A DNA stretch of 64,000 nt from Eutreptiella sp. 'Long Island Sound 2002' (Eukaryota > Euglenozoa > Euglenophyceae > Eutreptiales > Eutreptiaceae), in assembly GCA_964036045.1 (NCBI GenBank), contig OZ038379.1, positions 110,988,611-111,052,610 on the forward strand, in the 5' to 3' direction. Positions 23,701 through 36,206 of this stretch are shown here, one piece after another. How positions within the stretch are numbered: position 1 is the stretch's first letter; every line of letters begins with the position of its first letter. The position numbers and the translations under genes were made by a program. A model generated the notes under the pieces. The model was given only the letters and a program-made list of their open reading frames with translations, did not search any database and was not told the origin of the DNA.

Positions 23701-26700
23701 TCCGGGATGAGCTGCGGGCCATGCTCCGAGACATGCACGTGCAGTACGGAGTGTGCGGGCAGTTCATGGTGCCCTCTGCGTCATTCGCCACACACGCTGG
23801 CAATACGTGGGTGGACAGGGTACTCAGGGCGATGGGGACGTTGCGCGTAGGGCTTCTCATGCCATCGTCGGTGTACTCGTGTGTACACGCCCATCTGCCG
23901 CAAGTGCAATGGGCGGGGCGGAAGTGGGTGTCCCAATCCTATACCTTCAAGGGTAGGGACATATGCATTCTCTCGGGGCCCCGCACAGATGCGACAGTAC
24001 AGTCCCTGACTGATCCCGCAAATGACCTCCTGCATGCGCGGCTCCCCTGCCCTGCGCCTGGGCACTGGGCGGTCCAGCTTCAGGAGTGCCATGAGGACCA
24101 CCTGCACCTTCCGCACGCGGGAGTAGGGCCCCACCAGCTGGACCACGTGTGGCTCACGGGGCTTCGCGACGTCTTCCGGCCGCAGCTGCCCGGTCCGTTG
24201 ACTCACCGGCTAATACACCCGGTGCGCCGAAAGAAGGCCAGCAAACGCAATAGACAGTCCGCAGCGGGGGACGTGTATGTGGTGGGCGGATACAGGGAGG
24301 AAGGATGGGACCCGGCCAACCCGGGGCTGTCCATGCCGTTCGTCCCGCTAGCCGCCCTCCTGTTTCTGTTGGGGGACGTCTTTGAGGGCTACCAACAGCA
24401 AGAAGATCCGGCGTCCGTCCCCCTGCTCACTCCTCACGCCGGGGGCGGCATAAGCCCGCCACCACTGTGGGTTGTGCACGGGCGGCCAGCGTTTTCCAGG
24501 GCGTGCGCGGCGGTGCACAAGTGCAGCGAATGGGCAATTGTTCTTCTGCTGCCGGCAGGCCCAATCCCGGATCCGGATGAGTACTCGGTCCCGGAAGTGG
24601 TCCGGATGTCCAACGTGCCGCACGATCCGCACGTCGCCGTCACGTCGTTGCGTGATGGCGGCGCAGTGGAGCAGGGGTCTGTGGTGGTATACCAGCCTTC
24701 CTGCTCCGCAACAGTTTGGGGAGCGGAGTATACCACCGCCCTGGACGCCATAAAGTCAGTCTGCGGATGTGACCTGGCCTGGAGACCACACGCGGTGTAT
24801 CGACCGAGGGTGGTCCTGTCCCCGGAGCTCACGGCCTCCAGTGCGGCGTCCCTGGGAAAGGTGGTGCAGAGCCCCCACTCCGACGTGGCGTGGCTGGAGC
24901 CCCACCGGTACTGCTGGGTGCCGGTGGCCCCTAAAGTCACATCGTCTGACGCGTCGCCCCAGGGAGACGACGCCACAAACGTGGCGGTGGCCAGCCACGG
25001 AATCCCCACGTGGACGGGTGCCATCTACGGCACGGTCCCGGAGGCAGAGATCATTGGCGCGGCGGCGTACTTGTTGCACACGCCCCCGTCAGCGTGCACG
25101 GTACACGTGGTGGATGCGTCCGTCATAGGAGCGCATCTCCGCAGGGCGCAGGAGGCCCTGTACCGTGGCATCAAGGGGCCGGCATCACATCTGGTCAATC
25201 AGCACGCACTGAGCTGGATAGTGGAGGGGCTGCGGCGGCTACCGCGCCGAGTTGGGGGGCCGCACCACTGGGTGGTGAGGCAGAGCTCGCACTTGGCGGC
25301 GGTCCCGCTCGAGGCACCGGACTCTGCCGCGGCCCGTGCAATGGCCCCGCCTGTCCATCTTGTCCTGCCAAAGGAGCACGCCATCCTCTTGGTGCCGGGG
25401 GATAATGGTGAGCTCGAGCCGCGTGTGCCATCCATGCAAGCCCTTCAGCAAGTCCGGGAGATGGAGTGGCGTTCGCTGGCGGCTCGCACCAGGGCGCACA
25501 CGCCACTGGCTGGCGCCTGCGAGGCGATGCCCCTGGGAGCTGTACACCACGGCCCAACGCACAGGAATATGCTGCGGGCACGTGACGGTCGCTTGTCCAC
25601 CATGCAGGTCATGCGACGGTGGAGACAGAAGCTCACGCGTATGGCAACCAGCCCACCTCTGTATCTTCTGTGGAGGGCCGGAGGAGGACATTGGCCACAT
25701 GCGCCTACTGTGTGCGCGAGACGAGGAGGTGGCTGGGCTCCTGTGCAGGCGTGTGGAGGAGTTCACGGAGGAGCTGCCCCTGACGGACAGGGCGGTGGAG
25801 TTCGTGGCGTGGAGGGAGCACGGCTGCAGGTGGACTGAATCCCTGATGGCGGGTGTCGTCCCCGGGGACCTGAAGCGGCTGTTCGCTGCGGTGCGAGCGG
25901 CGTCGTCCCGGGGCCCTGCCAAGGCCAGGCTCTTTGTGGAGGACATGGTCCAGGTTGGGGAAGATGTGTATGCCCGCAGGAACCATCGGCTCACCCAGAT
26001 CATGCAGCTGCCGATGCAAGATCGAAGCAGAGCGGTATACGCGTTCCTGCGCGGTGACACACCCTTCTGCCCGCCGGCAGGGAGGGTCCTGCAGCGTCCG
26101 CCGTGGAACCCGTTTGCCGGCCTCCCTGGCGACCTGCGGGCAACCTTTCGGAGGGCACTGCTGCACGCACCGCTGGTGTCGCGGTCGTGCATCGAGCATG
26201 ACGAGACACTGTCCTTGTTCCCTCACTGGATGGCGGCGGTGGCGCAGGCCTTCGACCAGTGGATCGGTTCCTGGGTGGCGCGGGACATCACAACATTCAG
26301 GGAGTGGTCCCGCGTGGTGTCGGCGCACTCGTGGGCCCAGGTGCGTGGTACCAAGGTGAGAAGCCCTGAAGGCCAGAGTGATCCCTGGCTTCAGGTGTAC
26401 GCCGCCATCCAGCTGTGGGGAACGTCATGGGCTGGCCTCGCGAGGTGCTGCCGGTCCTTCAGCAACCTCTGTGCAGTCTCCCAATCCTGGCGGTGGCTGT
26501 CGTACTTGACGTGGGTACATTGTGGCTGTATGACCGGCAGCTGCGACGAGCCGTACCAGCGGTCACGGAGCAGCGGTCCATGGCAGTGTTAGTGGGCTCC
26601 AAGCAGCTGGCACGGGTACAGGGCAACGACGCGCAGGACCACGTCACGGAGGCCATGTTCTCTCTGCCAGAAGGGGACGACCACGTGGCTGCCGATGCCC

Positions 26701-27264
26701 GTCACGCCCTTGACACCCTGGGCCTCGAGGCGGTCATTGAGGCTCGGGCGGGAGGACAACGCTTGGTTCTGGCTTCCGCCAGGGGCCCGGAGCAGGACGG
26801 GGTTGATGTCATCGGGGAGGTCTTACGGGACTACGGTTGGGAGCTCCTGGCGCATGGCACGCGCAGCCCCAAAGTGGCGCGGTGCCCCCGGCTGCTTGAG
26901 AGCCTGCCGGTGATGCCCAATGGGCGACCGATACTCCGCCCGGTGTCCACGTGGGAGGAAGCGAGGCGCAGCATCCTCAGTTGTGCCACGGCGCGCACGC
27001 TGGCGAGGGCTTTGCTCGGGCTCCAGGACGCGTGCTGCGATGTATGGCACGACCTGTGGTCGCAGTGTTGTGAGGGTAGCTGCGTTCCATCGAGGTCTGT
27101 GCTTCCGCAGCGATGCCACGGGTGCAGGGAAACGGTGTCAGTTTGGGTTCATCAGTGTGCCTCCGCCCCGCTGTGCGGGACATGTAAGGAGCGTGCCGAT
27201 AGGGGGTGGCCTAAGGCGAGGTGGGCACTGCGGCACTCTGGACAGATGTCCTCAAGTGCCTGGA

Positions 27265-27270
<6 letters not shown>
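20745..27270 (+). pseudogene. Copy B ORF2: APE endonuclease, RT, RNase H (frameshifted, 3' truncated)
   Basis: Open in one frame from the TGA to about 25838, the longest uninterrupted ORF2 stretch in the window. It covers the EEP endonuclease, the RT (FDVSKAFD, LRQGSAESA, YCDD) and RNase H (SSDASPQG, PEAEII, VVDASVIG, APDSAAARAM). The endonuclease motif GDFN reads GDFS, which would replace a catalytic Asn. A 2-nt deletion near 25655, shared with copy C, throws the CCHC finger (CIFC, then GHMRLLC) into another frame. A 1-nt deletion near 26404 shifts it again. The coding sequence ends abruptly at an internal GACTAT joined to the TA tract at 27269, so the end of the C-terminal extension is missing. 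Confidence 0.92.

Positions 27271-27308
<38 letters not shown>
27269..27308. repeat. (TA)n tract joining copies B and C tail to tail
   Basis: About 40 bp of pure TA repeat. It is entered from copy B by GACTA and left toward copy C by TAGTC, making a symmetric junction. Confidence 0.95.
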
Positions 27309-27311
<3 letters not shown>

Positions 27312-29535
27312 ATAGTCATAGTCATAACCACTTATCATGCCGTCTACTGGAGTTACCGGGCATCTCGCGCCGACAGGTGGTTCCTGCCTCGCTCGATGCC
27401 GTGGGTCCCAGGGCTGCCTGAGGTGGCCCACAGCATGACGGAGGACCCAGAGGACCGGGGATACCGGTCAACCAGGCTTTGGGGGCAGTGGCAACTGCAA
27501 AGCGTTAGCATTAGCAACGGCGACGGACGCTGGCCCGTTTGTTCGCCGGGGGTAAGGGGGCAAGGCAAAGCAGCGCAGCAGCATCGCAATAAGCCGAAAG
27601 CAAGGGCTTCTCTGTCCGGCGCAAAGCGGCAACCAAAGAACAAAGCAGCACGCATGCGGCGAAACGAGAGCTGACCCTCTGTCGTTCGCGTACCCCCGCC
27701 ACCGTGGAGACATCCATCACTCATGACCCCATGGAATCCATTGCCGTCTGCGTCCTCGAAACTGCCCACCACCCCTGACTCCACGTATCCCTCTGCCAGC
27801 ACGCAATAGCCCGTATGTGCATAGCCAGGATTTCTGGGAGGCTCCAGCCTAGCCTGGCCCTCAGCTTTCATCGCCCCCATGTCTCCACAATGTACGCCAC
27901 CGTCCCACCGCACCAGTCCCCTAGTATAGTACAGAAACACGGTACCAATTCCACGTCCCCGTGGCCCTGAGCTGCTCCCACACCCCAGATATATACCATG
28001 CCGGCACCCCATGTCAGGGGCCAGCGCCCAATCTGCTTCGAGGCATCCACTTGCCCACATATAATATATCTTGAGGGTCTACAGGGGGGGACGCCGGCCG
28101 CTACGCGACGGGAGTGGCGCAACCCGTGAATATCGCTGGCTGGGATTCGGGCTGGTGGGTGCCGTAGCTTGGTTATCGACCCCCTGTAGGGGTACCCACC
28201 AGAGGCTCGCCCCGGGCCGTGGTAACCAGGTGCACCTCATCTGGCCCACATACATTGCCCTGGCGCCTACCCTTGACCCTTACCTGCACTGATTGGCCAG
28301 CTTCCGTGGTTGCGCCTCTTCCGCCACAGCAGCGGCCACGCCGCAGGTTCGGCCCCCACCGACGACGTGGCGAGCCTACTTATAGCATTGGCCCGCGCGT
28401 CACCCCCCGGACCACTCAGCATGCCGCTCCTCTGCCCTCCTCGCCTCTAGCGGACCGGACTGGCGCCCCCCAGGGGTAAGCCGTTACAGTGGTGAGGCGA
28501 CTGCATACTCTTCGCTACGACGCCACGCAGTACCGCTGTTGCCACGCCGACGCCACCTGCGAGCCGCCACGACACGCACCACCGCAACCACAAGGCCATG
28601 GTCAGAGGTTAGACTATGTACATGCCGAGGCACGGTCCCTCTAGTTTGTTAACGGGGCCAGGGGATGCCCCCGCGCTCCCCCTGAGTTGTTAGAGGGGTC
28701 AGGGGGACACCCCAGTACCGCCATGCAACCCCGTAGCGCCCCCACTGTACGGCCCTCCAGTACCGCCGCGTACCCTCACCATACGGTCCCCAGTACCGCC
28801 GCGTATACCCCCACGACGCCAGTACACCGTCATCTAGAACTTCCCCGCTGCTCCCCCACTGTACGGTTCCCCAGTACCGCCGCGTACCCCCACCGTACGG
28901 ATCCCAGTACCGCCGCGTTTACCCCCAAGACTCCAGTACGCCGTCACCTGGAACTCCACGTGCCCCCCGTGAGTGCTCCTCCCAGGCTGCCACGCCGTCT
29001 CCACGACGCCCGCCATACTGTCCCCCTGACGACCCCACTGTCATATCCTTCCACGCACACTTCGTCGCCTCGTCGCCGCTCCCGGGGCCTGCAGGCTGAC
29101 CCCGCAACCCCGTGTAACACTCCCAGGGTGCGCCGCAACGCTGTAACCCCCAGACAACTCCGTGCACCCCCGGTGTATCCCGAGCAACCACTCCCAAAAC
29201 TGCCGTAGCCGGGCCGCCAGTAGAGACCCCAGTGCCATGGGAATACCCTATAGGGGTTTGGGCCTTATTACCCTGGTCGGGACGACCCATGACACCTCAC
29301 TGTTGTATGCGGCGACCCGGGGCAGGCGGGTGAAGCATCCCTGTCCGACCCTCATGCACGGGGGCAGTACGGCTCACCATCAGGCCGGCACGACCTGTCA
29401 CATCGCGTTGGCCGTCATACGCCGCCTGCCAGTACCGCACAATCAGGCCGCGAAGGCTCTGCTTCTCCGGCGCTACCCTCTCCGCTGCGTCCAGCGTAGG
29501 GACGGTAGCTGGTGCACCCACAATTCCCAACCCCA
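27309..29535 (-). other. Copy C 3' UTR with (TATGAC)3 end
   Basis: Matches the copy A 3' UTR throughout, including the terminal hairpin, the TATA-like islands (about 27987-27996, 28060-28070, 28378-28391) and the VNTR. Three TATGAC units (read on the minus strand, 27309-27326) form the extreme 3' end. Confidence 0.85.
28705..28945 (-). repeat. VNTR in copy C 3' UTR
   Basis: About seven imperfect units containing CCAGTACCGCCGCGTACCCC on the plus strand, longer than the matching arrays of copies A and D. Confidence 0.75.
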
Positions 29536-32500
29536 TCAATCTGCACCCCCGGCCCCCACCACGCCGTCACCATTTCCTCCGCGATGCCACAACCAGAGTA
29601 TCCGTGAGTCGCCCTCTAGAGCCGCCCACCACAGCATCAGGGGCAGGGCCGCAGACGGCGCTCCAGGGCACCGTACCCCTTCCACTCGGACTCTCTTCAG
29701 GCCATCCTGGATAGTCTTCCAGGCACTTGAGGACATCCGTCCAGAGTGCCGCAGTGCCCACCTCGCCTTAGGCCACCCCCTATCGGCACGCTCCTTACAT
29801 GTCCCGCACAGCGGGGCGGAGGCACACTGATGAATCCAAACTGACACCGTTTCCCCGCACCCGTGGCATCGCTGCGGAAGCACAGACCGCGACGGAACGC
29901 AGCTACCATCACAACACTGCGACCACAGGTCATGCCATACATCGCAGCACGCGTCCTGGAGCCCGAGCAAAGCCCTCGCCAGCGTGCGTGCTGTGGCACA
30001 ACTGAGGAGGCTGCGCCTCGCTTCCTCCCACGTGGACACCGGGCGGAGTATCGGTCGCCCGTCGGGCATCACCGGCAGGCTCTCAAGCAGCCGGGGCCAC
30101 CGCGCCACTTTGGGGCTGCGCGTGCCATGCGCCAGGAGCTCCCAACCGTAGTCCCGCAAGACCTCCCTGATGACATCAACCCCGTCCTGCTCCGGGCCCC
30201 TGGCGGAAGCCAGAACCAAGCGTTGTCCTCCCGCCCGAGCCTCAATGACCGCCTCGAGGCCCAGGGTGTCAAGGGTGTGACGGGCATCGGCAGCCACGTG
30301 GTCGTCCCCTTCTGGCAGAGAGAACATGGCCTCCGTGACGTGGTCCTGCGCGTCGTTGCCCTGTACCCGTGCCAGCTGCTTGGAGCCCACTAACACTGCC
30401 ATGGACCGCTGCTCCGTGACCGCTGGTACGGCTCGTCGCAGCTGTCGGTCATACAGCCACAACGTACCCACGTCAAGTACGACAGCCACCGCCAGGATTG
30501 GGAGACTGCACAGAGGTTGCTGAAGGACCGGCAGCACCTCGCGAGGCCAGCCCATGACGTTCCCCACAGCTGGATGGTTGGCGTATACCTGAAGCCAGGG
30601 ATCACTCTGGCCGTCAGGGCTTCTCACCTTGGTACCACGCACCTGGGCCCACGATTGCGCCGACACCACGCGGGACCACTCCCTGAATGTTGTGATGTCC
30701 CGCGCCACCCAGGAACCGATCCACTGGTCGAAGGCCTGCGCCACCGCCGCCATCCAGTGAGGGAACAAGGACAGGGCCTCGTCATGCTCGATGCACGACC
30801 GCGACACCAGCAGTGCGTGCAGCAGTGCCCTCCGAAAGGTTGCCCGCAGGTCGCCGGGGAGGCCGGCAAACGGGTTCCACGGCGGACGCTGCAGGACCCT
30901 CCCTGCCGGCGGGCAGAAGGGTGTGTCACCGCGCAGGAACGCGTATACCGCTCTGCTTCGATCTTGCATCGGCAGCTGCATGATCTGGGTGAGCCGATGG
31001 TTCCTGCGGGCATACACATCTTCCCCAATCTGGACCATGTCCTCCACAAAGAGCCTGGCCTTGGCAGGGCCCCGGGACGACGCCGCTCGCACCGCAGCGA
31101 ACAGCCGCTTCAGGTCCCCGGGGACGACACCCGCCATCAGGGATTCAGTCCACCTGCAGCCGTGCTCCCTCCACGCCACGAACTCCACCGCCCTGTCCGT
31201 CAGGGGCAGCTCCTCCGTGAACTCCTCCACACGCCTGCACAGGAGCCCAGCCACCTCCTCGTCTCGCGCACACAGTAGGCGCATCTGGCCAATGTCCTCC
31301 TCCGGCCCCCCACAGAAGATACAGGGGTGGGCTGGTTGCCATACACGTGAGCTTCTGTCTCCACCGTCGCATGACCTGCATGGTGGACAAGCGTCCGTCA
31401 CGTGCCCGCAGCATATTCCTGTGCGTTGGGCCGTGGTGTACAGCTCCCAGGGGCATCGCCTCGCAGGCGCCAGCCAGTGGCGTGTGCGCCCTGGTGCGAG
31501 CCGCCAGCGAACGCCACTCCATCTCCCGGACTTGCTGAAGGGCTTGCATGGATGGCACACGCGGCTCGAGCTCACCATTATCCCCCGGCACCAAGAGGAT
31601 GGCGTGCTCCTTTGGCAGGACAAGATGGACAGGCGGGGCCATTGCACGGGCCGCGGCAGAGTCCGGTGCCTCGAGCGGGACCGCCGCCAAGTGCGAGCTC
31701 TGCCTCACCACCCAGTGGTGCGGCCCCCCAACTCGGCGCGGCAGCCGCCGCAGCCCCTCCACTATCCACCTCAGTGCGTGCTGATTGACCAGATGTGATG
31801 TCGGCCCCTTGATGCCACGGTACAGGGCCTCCTGCGCCCTGCGGAGATGCGCTCCTATGACGGACGCATCCACCACGTGTACCGTGCACGCTGACGGGGG
31901 CGTGTGCAACAAGTACGCCGCCGCGCCAATGATCTCTGCCTCCGGGACCGTGCCGTAGATGGCACCCGTCCACGTGGGGATTCCGTGGCTGGCCACCGCC
32001 ACGTTTGTGGCGTCGTCTCCCTGGGGCGACGCGTCAGACGATGTGACTTTAGGGGCCACCGGCACCCAGCAGTACCGGTGGGGCTCCAGCCACGCCACGT
32101 CGGAGTGGGGGCTCTGCACCACCTTTCCCAGGGACGCCGCACTGGAGGCCGTGAGCTCCGGGGACAGGACCACCCTCGGTCGATACACCGCATGTGGTCT
32201 CCAGGCCAGGTCACATCCGCAGACTGACTTTATGGCGTCCAGGGCGGTGGTATACTCCGCTCCCCAAACTGTTGCGGAGCAGGAAGGCTGGTATACCACC
32301 ACAGACCCCTGCTCCACTGCGCCGCCATCACGCAACGACGTGACGGCGACGTGCGGATCGTGCGGCACGTTGGACATCCGGACCACTTCCGGGACCGAGT
32401 ACTCATCCGGATCCGGGATTGGGCCTGCTGGCAGCAGAAGAACAATTGCCCATTCGCTGCACTTGTGCACCGCCGCGCACGCCCTGGAAAACGCTGGCCG

Positions 32501-35500
32501 CCCGTGCACAACCCACAGTGGTGGCGGGCTTATGCCGCCCCCGGCGTGAGGAGTGAGCAGGGGGACGGACGCCGGATCGTCTTGCTGTTGGTAGCCCTCA
32601 AAGACGTCCCCCAACAGAAACAGGAGGGCGGCTAGCGGGACGAACGGCATGGACAGCCCCGGGTTGGCCGGGTCCCATCCTTCCTCCCTGTATCCGCCCA
32701 CCACATACACGTCCCCCGCTGCGGACTGTCTATTGCGTTTGCTGGCCTTCTTTCGGCGCACCGGGTGTATTAGCCGGTGAGTCAACGGACCGGGCAGCTG
32801 CGGCCGGAAGACGTCTCGAAGCCCCGTGAGCCACAGGTGGTCCAGCTGGTGGGGCCCTACTCCCGCGTGCGGAAGGTGCAGGTGGTCCTCATGGCACTCC
32901 TGAAGCTGGACCGCCCAGTGCCCAGGCGCAGGGCAGGGGAGCCGCGCATGCAGGAGGTCATTTGCGGGATCAGTCAGGGACTGTACTGTCGCATCTGTGC
33001 GGGGCCCCGAGAGAATGCAGATGTCCCTACCCTTGAAGGTATAGGATTGGGACACCCACTTCCGCCCCGCCCACTGCACTTGCGGCAGATGGGCGTGTAC
33101 ACACGAGTATACCGACGATGGCATGAGAAGCCCTACGCGCAACGTCCCCATCGCTCTGAGTACCCTGTCCACCCACGTATTGCCAGCGTGTGTGGCGGAT
33201 GACGCAGAGGGCACCATGAACTGCCCGCACACTCCGTACTGCACGTGCATGTCTCGGAGCATGGCCCGCAGCTCATCCCGGACTGTCGTCGACCTGTGGT
33301 GGGTGAGCTGAGCCATGGTCGCCACGACGGAGTCGCGGCATATAACCTGGACATCCGCCAACCGTAGCCCATGACCTGACCGCACCGCCACGTTGGACAG
33401 GTCCTTGGGCAGCTTCTCGAACTGCAGGGCCGCAGCCTTGATGGCAGTATTCAGCTTGATCACCGCCTCCGCCGTGTCGGACAGGTAGGGCGCCGCGTAC
33501 CGCACGATGCCTCCAACCACAGCCGCCATCACCTCATGAGGCACCGACGCCAGCCCTAAATTGTTCTTGCACCAGCCCAGCAGAGCTTCACACCGGAGTA
33601 CATGTCTCTCCTTCATGGTCGCCATCCCCCTGGGATCGAGGCGTAGGCCCAAGTATGGTACCGTGCCCTTGGCACGTAAGCATACCCATGGGGCCGCCGT
33701 GTCCCCTGGGTTCAGGTATACCATAATCGAATGGATGCGAGCAGTATTGGCATAGGCGCATTTGCCCACGTTGAGGGACATGCCCATGTCAGTGAGATAC
33801 CGCGCTATCGCCGCCGCATACTCCAGGAATTGCGGCAGGGAGTGCGCTATCAACAGGAGGTCATCACAGTACGCCTGCACCAGGGGTGGCACCGCATGGC
33901 GAGCATCTCCCCGCGCCTTGCAGGCGAGGCTCCACAGGAGAGGCTCCAAAAGGAGGAGGTAGAGCACAGCGCTCTCCGCGCTGCCCTGCCGCAGGCCCTT
34001 GTGGAGTCGTATGCTCGGCGTCGGGCCGTGCGCGGTGATGATGCGCACCAGAGACCCGCAGCTAGGGTGTGGAAGAGCCTGATGAGCTCTTCCGGGACAC
34101 CCGTGTGGCGCAGGAGGAGCGCCAGCGCTCCGTGCGGCGCTGTGTCAAAAGCTTTTGACACATCGAAGGCCACGACGTGGTTTTCCTCCAGCCCACGCTG
34201 CAGCCTGCGCTGGGCCAGGAACACCGTGGCAGCCGCCGTGGAGCCCGGCATGGCTCCGAACTGCCAGTCCGCGGCCAGTCCCTTGCGTGCCAGAACAGCT
34301 GTGAACCTCCGCATGAGGGGAGTCATGAGCATTCGCATGTCTTGCTGCCCCAGCGCTATCGGCCTGTACTCGTCCAGGTTGCCCGTGGCTGTGCCCTTGG
34401 GCATCAGCCAGATAATGGCCTCGTGCCAGGACTCCGGGACGTCCGCACCCCGTAGGATAGCCCGGTACGCGTGCACCAGGAGCCCCTGCACCGGTTCAGG
34501 CAGCTCTGCTATGAGGGCAGCCGTGACCCGGTTGGCCCCGGAGCTTTGTCGTCCGCCACGGCCTGCCTCACGGCGTCTTTAAGGTCCTGCATGGTGTAGT
34601 CCTGCACCGACCTCCATTCCTCTGGCACCCCTTTGGGAATGTGGACCCGGACCAGCCGCTCGAAGGCCGGCAGGTTCACTGGCCGCTTGGCGTACAGCGC
34701 CTCCCAATACCTCTGGACCTCACCGATGACGTCCGAGGCCTCCAAGAGCACCTTCTCCGACTCGCGGACGCGTACGGACCATAGGCCTGACGGGGCATAG
34801 TTCACCACGTTGATGGCCCCCCGTATCGCCGTCCATCGGAGCTGCAGATCCGGTACCCTGCCCCGCCAGTAGTCCTTGATGGACCGGCGCCTGTTGCTCC
34901 TGAGGACATCCCGCAGCTCCTCCACGCGTGTCTCCAGCTGGTGGAGCTGTTGGTCCAATGCGGCACGCAGGTCCTCTACCGAGGCGGGGGACAGGTCGGG
35001 GTCCACTCGCCGGAGGTGGTGTAGCAGGGCAGTCGCTTCCTGGGAGTGGAGTCCGGCCGCCGCCGCGTCCCGTTGCCACAGCTGATGGGCGCGCCAGGCC
35101 AGGGCCTGCTGATCCGAGAGGACCTGGTCCAACGACGCCTCCGTTTCTGAAGGCATGCGCACTCCCGTGACCCCGGACACGTCATCACGGAAAGCGTAGA
35201 GCAGGTCAAAGACCGCTTGCACCTCCGACGTGCCCATGGTGGCAGTGTCCTGGTCCGACGAGAGCCACGCCTGTAGCCGCCGATCCCCGCAGGCCTTCTG
35301 CAGTACTGCCGCTGCCGCCTCACGAACCCCCGGGGAGTCCGGGCGTATGGCATGCAGCCTGCCCTGGGCGTGCGAGTAGGCCATCCTGGTGACCCTCTCC
35401 TTGCCGGCCACCGCCAGTGCGATGTCCAGGACCACAGGGCCATGATCCGACCCCAGTGACGCAGGAGACCGCCCCGGCGCCAAGTGAGGGCGCTCACGCG

Positions 35501-36203
35501 CCGCCCATGGGACCAGAGGCGAGTTTAGAAGGAAGGAGTCCAGTCGGTGCCCTGCCCTCGTGGGCCTCCTGTCCTCCTCCCGTTCCGGGCCTGCCCTGTG
35601 GAAACCACACTGTTCCCACAGGGCTTGGAACCTCCTCGTGGTAGGGTGCCACGGGGACTCCAGCCACACGTTGAAGTCCCCTCCGAGGAGCACGGCCCTG
35701 GTGCCTCCCGCGCTCTTGGCCGCCGCGTACATGGCCACGTCAGCCCAGAAGGACGCCTTAGACGCCCAGGAGTCGCCGCCGCTACCCGGGCCGTGGACGT
35801 TGATGACCGTGAGGGTGCCACCTGCGGTCACCACATCGAGGGCCATGGCCTTGCCTGGCACGATGTCCACGATATCTCGAACTTCCTCCGCGGCGAACAC
35901 GTCCGCCCGAAGGGCAATCAAGAGCCCGCCGCGCACCGTCGCCGCCGACGCCGCCTGGGCATCCACCCCTGGGTACGCATGATACCCGTGGTGACGCCAC
36001 TGGTTCTCGGAGTGCACCACACCTTGTGGGTCCTGCAGGCCGGTCTCTTGGAATAGGCCTAGGATGGCACCCTCAGCCTTCATGATGCCCGCCGCCACCG
36101 CTTCACCGTCGAGCATACCTGGGGCCACTGGTACGCCGTCCCCCCGCATCGAGCCCTGGACGTTCCAGGACACCGCCGCTCGGGTGTCGGAGGCTGGGCC
36201 CCT
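29536..36203 (-). pseudogene. Copy C ORF2: APE endonuclease, RT, RNase H (three frameshifts)
   Basis: The first part (36203 to about 34535) holds a complete set of EEP motifs (SWNVQG, LFQETG, NVHGP, GGDFNVW, HRLDSF, GSDHGP). Single-base deletions near 34535 and 34065 split the RT; all motif residues remain, including YCDD. The frame then runs to about 31335 through RNase H. There the 2-nt deletion shared with copy B moves the rest into another frame, which is open to the TGA at 29536. The CCHC finger has lost its His (GQMRLLC instead of GHMRLLC). Eleven residues between endonuclease and RT (after VRMPS) are missing in frame near 35146. The C-terminal extension with the Cys cluster is complete. 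Confidence 0.92.
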
Positions 36204-36206
36204 TCA
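36204..36206 (-). other. In-frame TGA between ORF1 and ORF2 (copy C)
   Basis: Here both flanking frames are otherwise open for hundreds of codons: ORF1 ends HVQP-TGA and the frame continues to SWNVQG without an ATG. The overlapping ATG is out of frame. Confidence 0.88.

Larger units (their letters stand above)
11160..27270 (+). mobile_element. LINE copy B (3' truncated)
   Basis: Starts in a TA tract and contains a 5' UTR, ORF1, the in-frame TGA and ORF2. It stops inside the last part of ORF2, at an internal GACTAT that runs into a TA tract, so the last 60 or so codons and the whole 3' UTR are missing. Relative to copy C it lacks about the first 110 bp. Its ORF1 is split near the C-terminus by a 1.37-kb insertion. 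It shares two derived defects with copy C: a TAA between the ORF1 halves and a 2-nt deletion before the CCHC finger of ORF2. The two therefore have a recent common source. Confidence 0.93.
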
